This document shows, in pieces, positions 1 to 5,977 of a stretch of DNA of 7,276 nucleotides. Under the pieces are notes generated by a model. The model had not been told where the DNA came from and did not search any database. It saw only the letters and a list, made by a program, of their open reading frames with translations. Position 1 is the stretch's first letter. Each line of letters opens with the position of its first letter. Location of the stretch: positions 1 through 7,276 of the forward strand of contig QMVF01000036.1 in the NCBI GenBank assembly GCA_003660965.1, given 5' to 3'. Source of the DNA: Microcaldota archaeon (GTDB lineage Archaea > Micrarchaeota > Micrarchaeia > Burarchaeales > Burarchaeaceae). The position numbers and the translations under genes were made by a program.

Positions 1-359
1 AGAAGGGAACTACCAACGATGAACTCGCCGCTCTTATTGTGCGGCTAGAGAAATCGGCAAAGGCAAATAAGGCGCCCCTTTGGGCGCAGGTAGCCAAGCT
101 CCTGTCAAAGCCCTGCCGTTCGCTTGCCGAAGTCAATGTTTCGCGCCTAGGCAGAAGCGCACCAAAGGAATCAAAGGCCCTGCTCGTACCTGGAGTGGTG
201 CTCGGCGGAGGAAAAACCTATGCAAATAAATCAGTTGCAGCATGGAGGTTTACCAGATCAGCACGAGCATCTATAGAAAAAGCAGGTGGAAAACCAATGA
301 CTATATCTGAATTGCTTGAGCAAAACCCAAAGGGAAAGGACATTGCAATTATTGTATGA
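1..359 (+). CDS. rpl18e: 50S ribosomal protein L18e, 5' end cut by window edge
   Basis: Large-subunit ribosomal protein of Archaea and Eukarya (eL18/L18e). The reading frame is open from base 3 to the left edge, giving KGTTNDELAALIV ahead of the GTG at 39, so that GTG is an internal valine codon and not the start. The true start is only a few codons outside the window. Family features visible: TNDELAALI near the N-terminus, a central AEVNVSRL segment, VVPGVVLGGGK, then AAWRFTRSARASIEKAGGK and the C-terminal ELLEQNPKGKDIAIIV. The length (about 119 residues visible) fits the family. It is first in the visible cluster, with rpl13 starting 9 nt after its stop. The order L18e-L13-S9-RpoN is the classical archaeal arrangement. 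Confidence 0.95.
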   Translation, partial: KGTTNDELAALIVRLEKSAKANKAPLWAQVAKLLSKPCRSLAEVNVSRLGRSAPKESKALLVPGVVLGGGKTYANKSVAAWRFTRSARASIEKAGGKPMTISELLEQNPKGKDIAIIV

Positions 360-368
360 GTTGAGAAA

Positions 369-800
369 ATGATAGTTATAGATGCAGAAAACGTGGTTGT
401 GGGAAGAATGGCTGCGGCTGTAGCCAAGCTCCTGCTCAAGGGCGAATCGGTGAACATAGTTAATGCTGAGAAGGCAGTAATTTCCGGTGAGCCGAAAGTG
501 AATGTTACAAAATATAGAACCAGGCGCCTTCAAAAGGACAGGGCAAACCCAGAGCATTCACCCTACATATCACGAAGGCCTGACTTGTTTGTAAAGCGCA
601 TAATAAGGGGGATGCTTCCCTATAAACGCTCAAGGGGCAAGAGGGCTTTCAAGAATTTGAAGGTCTACATGGGGGTTCCCGAGGGCATTGAAGCAAAGGG
701 GCAGAAAATGGAATTCAAGAAGCGGGATAAGGTTAATGCACGCATGCTTAGCATTTCAGAACTATGCAGAAAGCTGGGCTATACAGGATATACGGGATGA
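369..800 (+). CDS. rpl13: 50S ribosomal protein L13 (uL13)
   Basis: Large-subunit ribosomal protein uL13, 143 aa, close to the usual archaeal length. It begins IVIDAENVVVGRMAAAVAK, a typical uL13 N-terminus. The middle contains the NAEKAVISG segment and the basic RGMLPYKRSRGKRAF region, followed by the VYMGVPEG motif. The ATG at 369 is preceded by a purine-rich GAGTTGAG stretch and sits 9 nt after the L18e stop. The start is therefore well placed for translation of a shared transcript. The C-terminal YTGYTG is a small local repeat. The gene is intact and its codon use looks like that of its neighbours. Confidence 0.96.
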   Translation: MIVIDAENVVVGRMAAAVAKLLLKGESVNIVNAEKAVISGEPKVNVTKYRTRRLQKDRANPEHSPYISRRPDLFVKRIIRGMLPYKRSRGKRAFKNLKVYMGVPEGIEAKGQKMEFKKRDKVNARMLSISELCRKLGYTGYTG

Positions 801-810
801 GGATGATCGA

Positions 811-1272
811 ATGGCAAGAGCGAGAAAGAAATCAACCAAAAAGAAAAGAGCTAAAAAAACTTCAAGTAAGAAGCCTCACGTAGTGATGGTGCGCGGAAAG
901 CGGAAGGAGAGCATAGCGCGCGCCAGCATAAAAAAAGGAAAGGGAGTTGTGAGGATAAATAGCAAGCTTCTAGATTCCTTGCCCCACCCCTATGCCCGCA
1001 TTCTTATAGAGGAGCCGCTCAGAATGGCAGGGGATTTGGTAAAGGAGCTGGATATAAATGTTAATGTTTATGGAGGAGGACAGATGGGTCAGGCACAGGC
1101 TGTCAGGCTCGCAATAGCAAGAGGAATCGTTAAGTTCACGGGCAATGAGGAGCTGAAGGCCAGGATGCTTGAAAGGGACAGGCACCTGTTGATAGAGGAT
1201 GTGAGGCGCGTCGAGCCCAAGAAGTACAAAGGCAGAAAGGCGCGTGCGAGGTTCCAGAAATCTTACAGGTAG
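811..1272 (+). CDS. rps9: 30S ribosomal protein S9 (uS9) with basic N-terminal extension
   Basis: Small-subunit ribosomal protein uS9, 153 aa from the ATG at 811. Diagnostic features are RGKRKESIARASIKKGKG, VRINSKLL, the glycine-rich VYGGGQMGQAQAVRLAIARG, and the C-terminal KARARFQKSYR that reaches the decoding-centre side of the 30S subunit. The frame is open further upstream to 688, but that stretch overlaps rpl13 and reads as no known S9 sequence. The ATG at 811 follows a GGATGATC Shine-Dalgarno-like site, 10 nt after the rpl13 stop. The first ~22 residues (MARARKKSTKKKRAKKTSS...) are an added Lys/Arg/Ser-rich tail compared with the roughly 130-135 aa I expect for archaeal S9. Confidence 0.96.
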   Translation: MARARKKSTKKKRAKKTSSKKPHVVMVRGKRKESIARASIKKGKGVVRINSKLLDSLPHPYARILIEEPLRMAGDLVKELDINVNVYGGGQMGQAQAVRLAIARGIVKFTGNEELKARMLERDRHLLIEDVRRVEPKKYKGRKARARFQKSYR

Positions 1273-1293
1273 TCTGCAATTGGAGTTGATAAC

Positions 1294-1488
1294 ATGTTGT
1301 TCCCAGTGAGATGCTTCACATGCGGCTCGGTTATAGGAGACAGGTATGAGGAATACAAGGATTTACTCAAGAAAAAGAAGCCGGGTGAAGCACTGGATAA
1401 GATGAATATAAAACGGTACTGCTGCAGGAGAATGTTCCTGAGCCACGTCGATTTAGTCGGCGATGTGATGCAGTACAAGAGGTATTGA
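1294..1488 (+). CDS. rpoN: DNA-directed RNA polymerase subunit N (RPB10 homologue)
   Basis: Small zinc-binding subunit of the archaeal RNA polymerase, 64 aa, the normal size for RpoN/RPB10. It begins MLFPVRCFTCG with Cys7 and Cys10, and carries the invariant RYCCRRM with Cys43 and Cys44. Together these form the four-cysteine zinc site. LSHVDLV follows, as in the family. A GGAG Shine-Dalgarno site lies at 1282-1285, 8 nt before the ATG, and the start is 21 nt after the rps9 stop. This is the conserved place for rpoN. The gene that commonly follows it in archaea, rpoK, is not seen; a tRNA gene follows instead. Confidence 0.97.
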   Translation: MLFPVRCFTCGSVIGDRYEEYKDLLKKKKPGEALDKMNIKRYCCRRMFLSHVDLVGDVMQYKRY

Positions 1489-1538
1489 TGAACGGTATGC
1501 GCTGGAAAGAACTGGCAGGACATGGGGAACGAGGAGGT

Positions 1539-1558
1539 CTCGGAACCTGGGTTCTGAG
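1539..1558 (+). other. Hairpin directly abutting the tRNA 5' end
   Basis: CTCGGAAC (1539-1546) pairs with GTTCTGAG (1551-1558) across a CTGG loop, an 8-bp stem with one G-U pair. Its last base is the nucleotide immediately before tRNA position 1. It lies in the 70-nt spacer after rpoN, where no clear TATA box is visible, so the tRNA is probably cut out of the rpoN transcript. The hairpin could mark or assist the RNase P cleavage site, or weakly attenuate transcription. No T-run follows, so an intrinsic terminator is unlikely. The pairing is seen; any role is inference. Confidence 0.5.
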
Positions 1559-1677
1559 GGGGCCGTGTGCTAGTCTGGTATGCTTCCAGCTTGGGGTGCT
1601 GGCGACCCGAGTTCAAAGGAAGGAGGCACGCTTCGCGCCTCCTTTCCAAATCTCATGAACAAATCTCGGCGGCCCCA
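1559..1677 (+). tRNA. tRNA-Pro(GGG) with a 46-nt intron in the T loop
   Basis: The acceptor stem GGGGCCG (1559-1565) pairs perfectly with CGGCCCC (1670-1676), and A1677 is the discriminator. The D loop AGTCTGGTA (1572-1580) carries A14, G18-G19 and A21. The anticodon stem is CCAGC (1586-1590) with GCTGG (1598-1602), and the loop TTGGGGT puts GGG at 34-36, so it reads proline CCC and, by wobble, CCU codons. The T stem is CCGAG (1607-1611) with CTCGG (1665-1669). The expected T loop TTCAAAT is interrupted between positions 58 and 59. Removing 1617-1662 gives a normal 73-nt tRNA; CCA is not encoded. The D stem is weak: only G11-C24 and C12-G23 are Watson-Crick, with U-U at 10/25 and 13/22. Its location between rpoN and rps2 suggests cotranscription with the operon. 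Confidence 0.93.
1617..1662 (+). other. BHB-type intron in tRNA-Pro at noncanonical position 58/59
   Basis: GTTC (1611-1614) pairs with GAAC (1657-1660) to form a 4-bp central helix, flanked by AAA bulges at 1615-1617 and 1661-1663. This is the bulge-helix-bulge form that the archaeal splicing endonuclease cuts after the second bulge base. Those cuts fall at 1616/1617 and 1662/1663 and rebuild exactly the expected T loop TTCAAAT. The CAAA repeated at both junctions leaves the boundaries ambiguous by a few bases from sequence alone; the BHB geometry settles them. Most of the intron folds as a hairpin: AGGAGGC (1621-1627) with GCCTCCT (1637-1643), extended outward by GGA with one bulged T. The outer helices next to the bulges are imperfect, so the motif is relaxed on those sides. 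Confidence 0.85.
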
Positions 1678-1697
1678 TTTTATGATTCGGTGATTTT

Positions 1698-2567
1698 ATG
1701 ACTGACACTTTGCTACCACAGGAGAAATATCTGGAATCCGGTATTCACATAGGAACCAAGATGAAGACGCCGGACATGAAGAAGTACATTTACAAGGAGA
1801 GGCAGGACAAGCTTTTCGTTCTCGATCTCAAGCAGGTTGACGAGCGCATAAAGCTGGCTGCCAATCTCATAGCACAATACGATCCTGCCAAAATTTATGT
1901 AATCGCATCAAGAACTTATGCAGGAATTGCAGCCTCGGCCTTTTCTGGTATAATTGGCTGCAATCTGATCAAGGGAAGGTTTATACCCGGAAGCATGACC
2001 AACCCAGCAAGGCCCAACTTCTTTGAGCCAAGCCTGATTCTCGTATGCGATCCAAAGAACGAGTGGCAAGCAATAAGGGAAGCCTCGGCAACAGGCACTC
2101 CTGTAATAGGTCTTTGCGATACTGATAACAGTACGCGCTTCCTGGACTTGGTAGTTCCGTGCAACAATAAGGGGAAGAAGGCGCTTGCACTCATTTTCTT
2201 CCTGCTTGCACGCGAGGTTATGAAATCAAAGGGCCTTATAGCTGCAGATTCTGAATTCGGCCATACGCTGGATGAGTTCGATGTGCCCCTGGAGGCACTT
2301 GAATCCTCAGATTCAAAGCCAGAGCCCAAGAAGGAAGAGGAGAAAGAGCCAGAAGAAAAACCTTCAGCCAAAAAGAAGGAGGAAAAGCCTGCCGAGAAGG
2401 AGAAAACCGAGGAGCAGGAGAAGAAGCCAGAGAAGCCTGCAAAGAAAAAGCACAGCAAGAAATCATCCAAACCAAAGAGCACTGAAAAGGGAGAAGAAAA
2501 AAAGGAAAAAACCCCAGAAGGCGAGCCAAAGAAGGAAGCGGAGAAAAAGGGTACTGATCAGGGCTGA
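1698..2567 (+). CDS. rps2: 30S ribosomal protein S2 (uS2) with ~85-residue charged tail
   Basis: Small-subunit ribosomal protein uS2, 289 aa. The core (about residues 5-203) shows LLPQEKYLESGIHIGTKMKTPDMKKYIY, LFVLDLKQVDERI, GRFIPGSMTNP, and VIGLCDTDN followed by LVVPCNNKGKKALAL, all typical of archaeal uS2. The remaining residues, 204-289, are an extra low-complexity tail almost entirely of Lys, Glu, Pro, Ser and Ala, likely disordered; archaeal uS2 is usually near 200-230 aa. The ATG at 1698 is preceded by GGTGAT (1689-1694), a Shine-Dalgarno site complementary to the 16S 3' end. It begins 20 nt after the tRNA-Pro gene. Its stop overlaps the convergent lipoprotein gene by 10 bp. Confidence 0.96.
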   Translation: MTDTLLPQEKYLESGIHIGTKMKTPDMKKYIYKERQDKLFVLDLKQVDERIKLAANLIAQYDPAKIYVIASRTYAGIAASAFSGIIGCNLIKGRFIPGSMTNPARPNFFEPSLILVCDPKNEWQAIREASATGTPVIGLCDTDNSTRFLDLVVPCNNKGKKALALIFFLLAREVMKSKGLIAADSEFGHTLDEFDVPLEALESSDSKPEPKKEEEKEPEEKPSAKKKEEKPAEKEKTEEQEKKPEKPAKKKHSKKSSKPKSTEKGEEKKEKTPEGEPKKEAEKKGTDQG

Positions 2568-3853
2568 GCCTGTGCTATGCACGTGTTCTTGGTAGAACCC
2601 TCCGGTATTAATTCACAAAGCCCCACATCGCTATTTCTCTTTGCAAGTTCTGATACGCAGGACCACTTCCTAACTTCATCTGCTATATTCATGCACTGCT
2701 CAAGCGTGTAGTTGTATGCATACTCCCCGCTGTCCGTGCGCCCGTATATTATTGAAAGGTAGCAGTATCTATCCCTGGTGGGTATTGCAATTATGTAGTT
2801 GCATACCGAGGGATCGCTCATCAGCTTGGCAACCTCCCTGTAGCAGCTGTCATGCTTTGAAGTTATTACAGGGTTTCCGCTTGAGCTCACCTTCTTATAA
2901 ATATGGGAGCAGGCCTCTGGAAGCAGAAGGGCTCTGGCAACTGCATCATAGCAGTCATCCTGATCTATGGTACTTTCAAGCCCTTCGCAAACCGTGTAGT
3001 TCTCACGCCTTATTGCAACTTCTGCATAACACTGAACCAGATAGCTGAGAGTTCCCTGTGTTGAATAGATATACTGCCCCACACTTCCAAGCTCCACATG
3101 CTCGCACAACCCCTCATTTTCCAACTCTCTTGCAGTTATGACATAGCAAAGGTCTTTAACTTCCTGCACAGCCGCCCCATCACAGTACTGGGGCTGATCC
3201 GTGGTTATTGCAAAGCATGCAAGCCTAAGGCTCTCCGCCCCTATATCATCACAAGCTCCTGAAGCATTTAGTGCAAGCGAAAGGTCGAATCTGCACACAT
3301 CTGCAAAGGTTTCATTGGCATCGCACTTCCTCGCATCCTTGTAATACAGCGCTTCGCACAGCGAGCGGTTGTAGCCAACATCATCCACATCCTCGCACGG
3401 TGCTTTGAACATCCCTCTGCAGATTTCCTGCTTTCCCTCATCATCTATCTTCTCGCATTCAGCTTCATCATGGGTGAGATTTGCTGAATTAAGGTAGCAG
3501 TCATCCCTTAATTCACCGCTGAGATCTCGGCATAGCTCTGGCCTTGAGAGCGCAAACGGGTATATGCACTGCTCCTTTACCTCCTGGTTCTGTATAAGAT
3601 AACAGCCCATCACCTCTCCCTTCTGCAGCGCCTCGTCTGCCAGGCACTCGTCCCTTTCAATTCCTTCCAGCAGCCAGCAGTCTATTTCCAGAGGTGGAAG
3701 CTCCTCCTCAGAGGCAGGAGGAGGTACTGGCACATGCTCCGGCCCGGTCTGCTCATCCGGCGCCTGCTGCCCGTCGCATCCTGCCAGCGCAATCATAAAA
3801 ATCAGGATCAGAATCAACGGATTTGCACTTATTAGAACTCGATTCCCAGTCAT
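2558..3853 (-). CDS. Predicted lipoprotein with 14 cysteine-pair repeats
   Basis: Unrecognised secreted protein, 431 aa from the ATG at 3853. Residues 1-25 are a signal peptide with a hydrophobic LILILIFMIALAG run ending in a lipobox (LAGC, Cys26), which predicts a lipid-anchored surface protein. Residues 27-57 are a Pro/Glu-rich linker. The rest contains 28 cysteines in 14 consecutive pairs, usually C-x(9-12)-C, recurring every ~25 residues: 59/70, 84/96, 108/119, 133/145, 153/166, 177/187, 201/213, 224/236, 250/275, 289/301, 315/337, 351/364, 387/399 and 413/425. Helical spacing and acidic residues around each pair suggest stacked disulphide-linked helical hairpins (inference). A longer frame reaches an ATG at 3898, but the 3853 start fits the signal peptide and the TATA box better. 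There is no Shine-Dalgarno site, consistent with a leaderless mRNA. Function unknown; adhesion or binding is possible. Confidence 0.85.
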   Translation of the reverse strand: MTGNRVLISANPLILILIFMIALAGCDGQQAPDEQTGPEHVPVPPPASEEELPPLEIDCWLLEGIERDECLADEALQKGEVMGCYLIQNQEVKEQCIYPFALSRPELCRDLSGELRDDCYLNSANLTHDEAECEKIDDEGKQEICRGMFKAPCEDVDDVGYNRSLCEALYYKDARKCDANETFADVCRFDLSLALNASGACDDIGAESLRLACFAITTDQPQYCDGAAVQEVKDLCYVITARELENEGLCEHVELGSVGQYIYSTQGTLSYLVQCYAEVAIRRENYTVCEGLESTIDQDDCYDAVARALLLPEACSHIYKKVSSSGNPVITSKHDSCYREVAKLMSDPSVCNYIIAIPTRDRYCYLSIIYGRTDSGEYAYNYTLEQCMNIADEVRKWSCVSELAKRNSDVGLCELIPEGSTKNTCIAQAQP

Positions 3854-3913
3854 TGGATAGTAATTTAAACCTTGATATAAAAATCTTTGTGGAATCACAT
3901 ACGAGGGATAGAT
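3854..3913. promoter_or_regulatory. Divergent promoter with one shared TATA box
   Basis: The 60-bp spacer between the divergent genes holds GATATAAAAAT (3874-3884), which reads as an archaeal TATA-like box in both directions. About 25 bp to the left lies the lipoprotein ATG (3853), which predicts a leaderless transcript. About 25 bp to the right lies ~3903, just at the GAGGG Shine-Dalgarno site (3903-3907) of the 93-aa gene. A second AT-rich block, AATTTAAA (3862-3869), is too close to the left start to serve it. The two genes may therefore share a regulator. Positions are seen; usage is inferred from known archaeal TATA-to-start spacing. Confidence 0.5.
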
Positions 3914-4195
3914 ATGGGAGAAGAGTTGCTAGGCATAATTCCATCTAAAAAAAACCTGAAGGCAATAGACAGGTTCAAGGTGGAGAAGGAAATTTCCGAG
4001 AAGTTCGGAGAGGAAGCTCTGGCTGTTTACGTAAAGGCAGATGGAAGGAAGAATGCAGAGGAATTGAGAGCGGAACTGAAAATGGATGAAAAAAAATTCC
4101 TCGAAGTTCTGGGCTTTCTTGAGGAAAAGGGAATGATCATTACCAAGACCGTTTTTGAGGCAGAGCTGGAAAGCAAGAAAAGCGAGGGTAAATAG
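3914..4195 (+). CDS. Small protein with one winged-helix-like repeat
   Basis: Unnamed 93-aa protein. Residues 30-80 (KFGEEALAVYVKADG..., then AEELRAELKMDEKKFLEVLGFLEEKGMII) match the domain repeated four times in the next gene. The pattern is an aromatic-Gly start (KFG), a VY helix, an acidic turn, a short helix-turn-helix-like stretch with DE, then EVL-F-EEKGMI. That ending resembles the recognition helix and wing of winged-helix domains, where the phrase L-x-F-L-x-x-x-G-x-I is common. I infer a wHTH-like fold; no specific family is recognised. ATG 3914 was chosen over an in-frame TTG at 3887 because GAGGG (3903-3907) lies 6 nt before it. The next gene follows after 19 nt, so the two are probably cotranscribed and possibly work together, perhaps as partners of the same assembly. 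Confidence 0.8.
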   Translation: MGEELLGIIPSKKNLKAIDRFKVEKEISEKFGEEALAVYVKADGRKNAEELRAELKMDEKKFLEVLGFLEEKGMIITKTVFEAELESKKSEGK

Positions 4196-4214
4196 TTGAA
4201 AAGGGTGCTCTTAA

Positions 4215-5450
4215 TTGGCTGAAAAGCTCGAAGCTGTTCTGAAAAGGAATGAAAAGGGGCCACTGGACAAGTTCAGAAACGAGAGCCTTGTATACAAGCA
4301 GTTCGGAGATGAAGGGGTACGTGTTTATTCTTCCATAAGCGAGGGAAGCAGGGCGCGCGAGCTGCTCAGCGAGCTGCAGATGGATGAAGGCAGGCTGATT
4401 GAACTGCTTGAATTCATGGATTCGCACGGCCTTATTACAATAGAGCACGCAGGCGCAGCTGCCCAGCCAGCTGAAACCAGGCCCGAGGCAGCAATGGAGA
4501 TAACAAAGGAAATCGCAGAGCGGGAGAAGGAGATAAAACGAGAGCCGCTACCCCCTCCTCCAAAAATGCCTGAAACGCCTTCTGCAAAACCAGCGCCAGC
4601 CGCTGCACCCACGCCAAAACCAGCAGCCCCTCCTGCGACAGCGGCACCGAAAGCTAAAGCGCCTGAAGAAAAGAAGGAGGAGCCTCCGCCAGCAACCCTC
4701 AGCCCGCTTGAAAAAACGATTTACAAGAAATTCGGCAAGACAGGGCTTCAGGTTTACAATCTAATAGATGGAGAGAAGACTGCAGAAGAGATTCTGGAAG
4801 AAACCGGAATTGGGGAAGTAAAGCTTGTAGAAATTCTTGAATTCATGGACCAGGAGGGAATAATAAAGCTGGAGAAGCCCAGCAAGGAGAAGCCAAAGGC
4901 AAAGGGCAAGCCAAAGGCAAAGCCCAAGTTCGAGCCGCTTCATGAGGAGAAGCGCGAAGTGGAGGAGCGCCTCTCACCAGATGCAATTCCCATAGACCTT
5001 CCAGTAAGACAGCCTTTGGGATTTGCAAAAGCCGGTCTTCTGAAAGCAGAGCTTGCAGCCCGCTTCGGCTCAGAGGGCCTAAAGGTGCTCTCGCTTATAG
5101 ATGATAAGCACGATATAGTTGAAATAGCGCGGGATACAGGCCTTTCGCTCGACCAGATAGACAGAATGCTCGCATTCCTTGGCAAGCGCGGGGCTGCGCT
5201 GATGAAGGCCTATAAGCCCAGCGAAGTTCGAATCAAGTACGGCGATGACGGGCTTGCAATCTACAGGAAATATGGAAGAGATGGGATACTTGTATACGAG
5301 CTCATAGGAAAGGAGGACAGCATAAAGGATATTGTGAAGAAGAGCAAGCTGGACAAGGTGCTTGCAGTGGATATAGTGTTATACATTCACAAGATACTTG
5401 GCCTGGAGCTTCCGCTTGACAGGCGCGCATTGCTCAAGCAGGTAAGGTGA
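4215..5450 (+). CDS. Multidomain protein with four winged-helix-like repeats and Pro/Ala/Lys linkers
   Basis: Unrecognised 411-aa cytoplasmic protein with no signal peptide or membrane segment. Four copies of one ~50-residue domain are visible at residues 28-78, 171-221, 283-333 and a more diverged one at 351-399. The shared pattern is K-x-FG-x-x-G-x-x-VY-x-x-I, then an E/A-rich helix, a short turn, and L-x-E-x-L-E-FMD-x-x-G-x-I. Residues 79-165 are a flexible linker containing a charged helix (ITKEIAEREKEIKRE) and then Pro/Ala/Lys sequence; 222-250 is Lys/Pro-rich. A second KYG motif at 341-343 precedes the last copy. The start is TTG at 4215, 19 nt after the previous stop, with AAGGGTG just upstream. 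The domains resemble winged helices of transcription or scaffolding proteins, so nucleic-acid or protein binding is plausible but unproven. Confidence 0.8.
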   Translation: MAEKLEAVLKRNEKGPLDKFRNESLVYKQFGDEGVRVYSSISEGSRARELLSELQMDEGRLIELLEFMDSHGLITIEHAGAAAQPAETRPEAAMEITKEIAEREKEIKREPLPPPPKMPETPSAKPAPAAAPTPKPAAPPATAAPKAKAPEEKKEEPPPATLSPLEKTIYKKFGKTGLQVYNLIDGEKTAEEILEETGIGEVKLVEILEFMDQEGIIKLEKPSKEKPKAKGKPKAKPKFEPLHEEKREVEERLSPDAIPIDLPVRQPLGFAKAGLLKAELAARFGSEGLKVLSLIDDKHDIVEIARDTGLSLDQIDRMLAFLGKRGAALMKAYKPSEVRIKYGDDGLAIYRKYGRDGILVYELIGKEDSIKDIVKKSKLDKVLAVDIVLYIHKILGLELPLDRRALLKQVR

Positions 5451-5453
5451 GTT

Positions 5454-5975
5454 TTGGAATTCCGCAAGCTGATTGAATCAAGGCACTCTGTACGTGAGTT
5501 CAAACCTGAGCAGGTTGATGAGACTAAGCTCAAGCGAATTTTGGAAGCAGCAAACTCCGCTCCTTCAGCAGGCAACCTGCAGGCCTACGAGATTCTGGTG
5601 GTGAAGGATGAGGGTAAGCGTAAGGCGCTTTCAGAAGCGTGCATGGGCCAGGAATTCATAGCCCAAGCTCCACTTGCACTCCTCTTCTTCGCAAACCCTG
5701 AACGCTCGGCGCGCAAATACGGCGAACGCGGGAAAACGCTATATTGCATTCTAGATGCAGCTATTGCGGCTTCCTATGCACAGCTTGCAATTGCGGATGA
5801 GGGCCTTAGCACAGTATGGGTAGGCGCGCTCAATGATGAAGAAATCAAAAAGATAACCAATGCACCTGCTCACCTGGTTCCAGTGGGCTTGCTGCCAGTG
5901 GGCAAGGCAGATGAAAAGCCAGAGTCCCATGCAAGGCGGGAACTCTTCGATCTTGTAAAACACGAACAGTTTTAA
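5454..5975 (+). CDS. Small FMN-dependent nitroreductase-family oxidoreductase
   Basis: Nitroreductase-family flavoprotein, 173 aa, the short form of the family. It is expected to bind FMN as a homodimer in the cytoplasm and use NAD(P)H to reduce an undetermined substrate. The N-terminal SRHSVREF (residues 9-16) carries the Arg/Ser residues that hold the FMN phosphate. APSAGNLQAYEILVV (36-50) is the second conserved flavin-binding stretch, and GLSTVWVGALND followed by VPVGLLPVGKADEKP (143-156) is the usual C-terminal core. The start is TTG at 5454, giving LEFRKL-type nitroreductase N-termini; GGTGA (5446-5450) overlaps the preceding stop and can act as its ribosome site. Only 3 nt separate it from the previous gene, so it is surely in that operon. 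What links it to the repeat proteins is unclear. Confidence 0.92.
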   Translation: MEFRKLIESRHSVREFKPEQVDETKLKRILEAANSAPSAGNLQAYEILVVKDEGKRKALSEACMGQEFIAQAPLALLFFANPERSARKYGERGKTLYCILDAAIAASYAQLAIADEGLSTVWVGALNDEEIKKITNAPAHLVPVGLLPVGKADEKPESHARRELFDLVKHEQF

Positions 5976-5977
5976 AC
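5969..5977 (+). promoter_or_regulatory. Possible TATA box for a small RNA
   Basis: GTTTTAAAC lies at the end of the nitroreductase gene and includes its stop codon. A start site about 25 bp downstream would fall near 5998, exactly where the GTGATGA motif of the putative structured RNA begins. The spacing coincidence is the only support. Confidence 0.3.

Noticed and set aside
688..810. Upstream extension of the S9 frame to an ATG at 688
   Set aside because: It overlaps the end of rpl13 and does not resemble S9; ATG 811 has its own ribosome site and gives the known N-terminal region.
1488..1655. A 55-codon frame starting at the ATG overlapping the rpoN stop
   Set aside because: It runs through the tRNA-Pro gene and its intron, has no recognisable protein sequence and is explained by the tRNA.
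1916..2482. 188-aa minus-strand frame, Ser/Phe-rich
   Set aside because: It is the antisense of rps2 and its Lys/Glu-rich tail; the composition is a mirror of that low complexity.
2272..2595. 107-aa plus-strand frame rich in Arg/Lys
   Set aside because: Shifted frame of the low-complexity rps2 tail; no independent start signal.
3854..3898. Longer N-terminus of the lipoprotein from ATG 3898
   Set aside because: It would place 15 polar residues before the signal peptide, and its start lies upstream of the predicted TATA box.
3887..3913. TTG start for the 93-aa protein
   Set aside because: ATG 3914 has a GAGGG site at the right spacing, and the extra residues are not part of the repeat domain.
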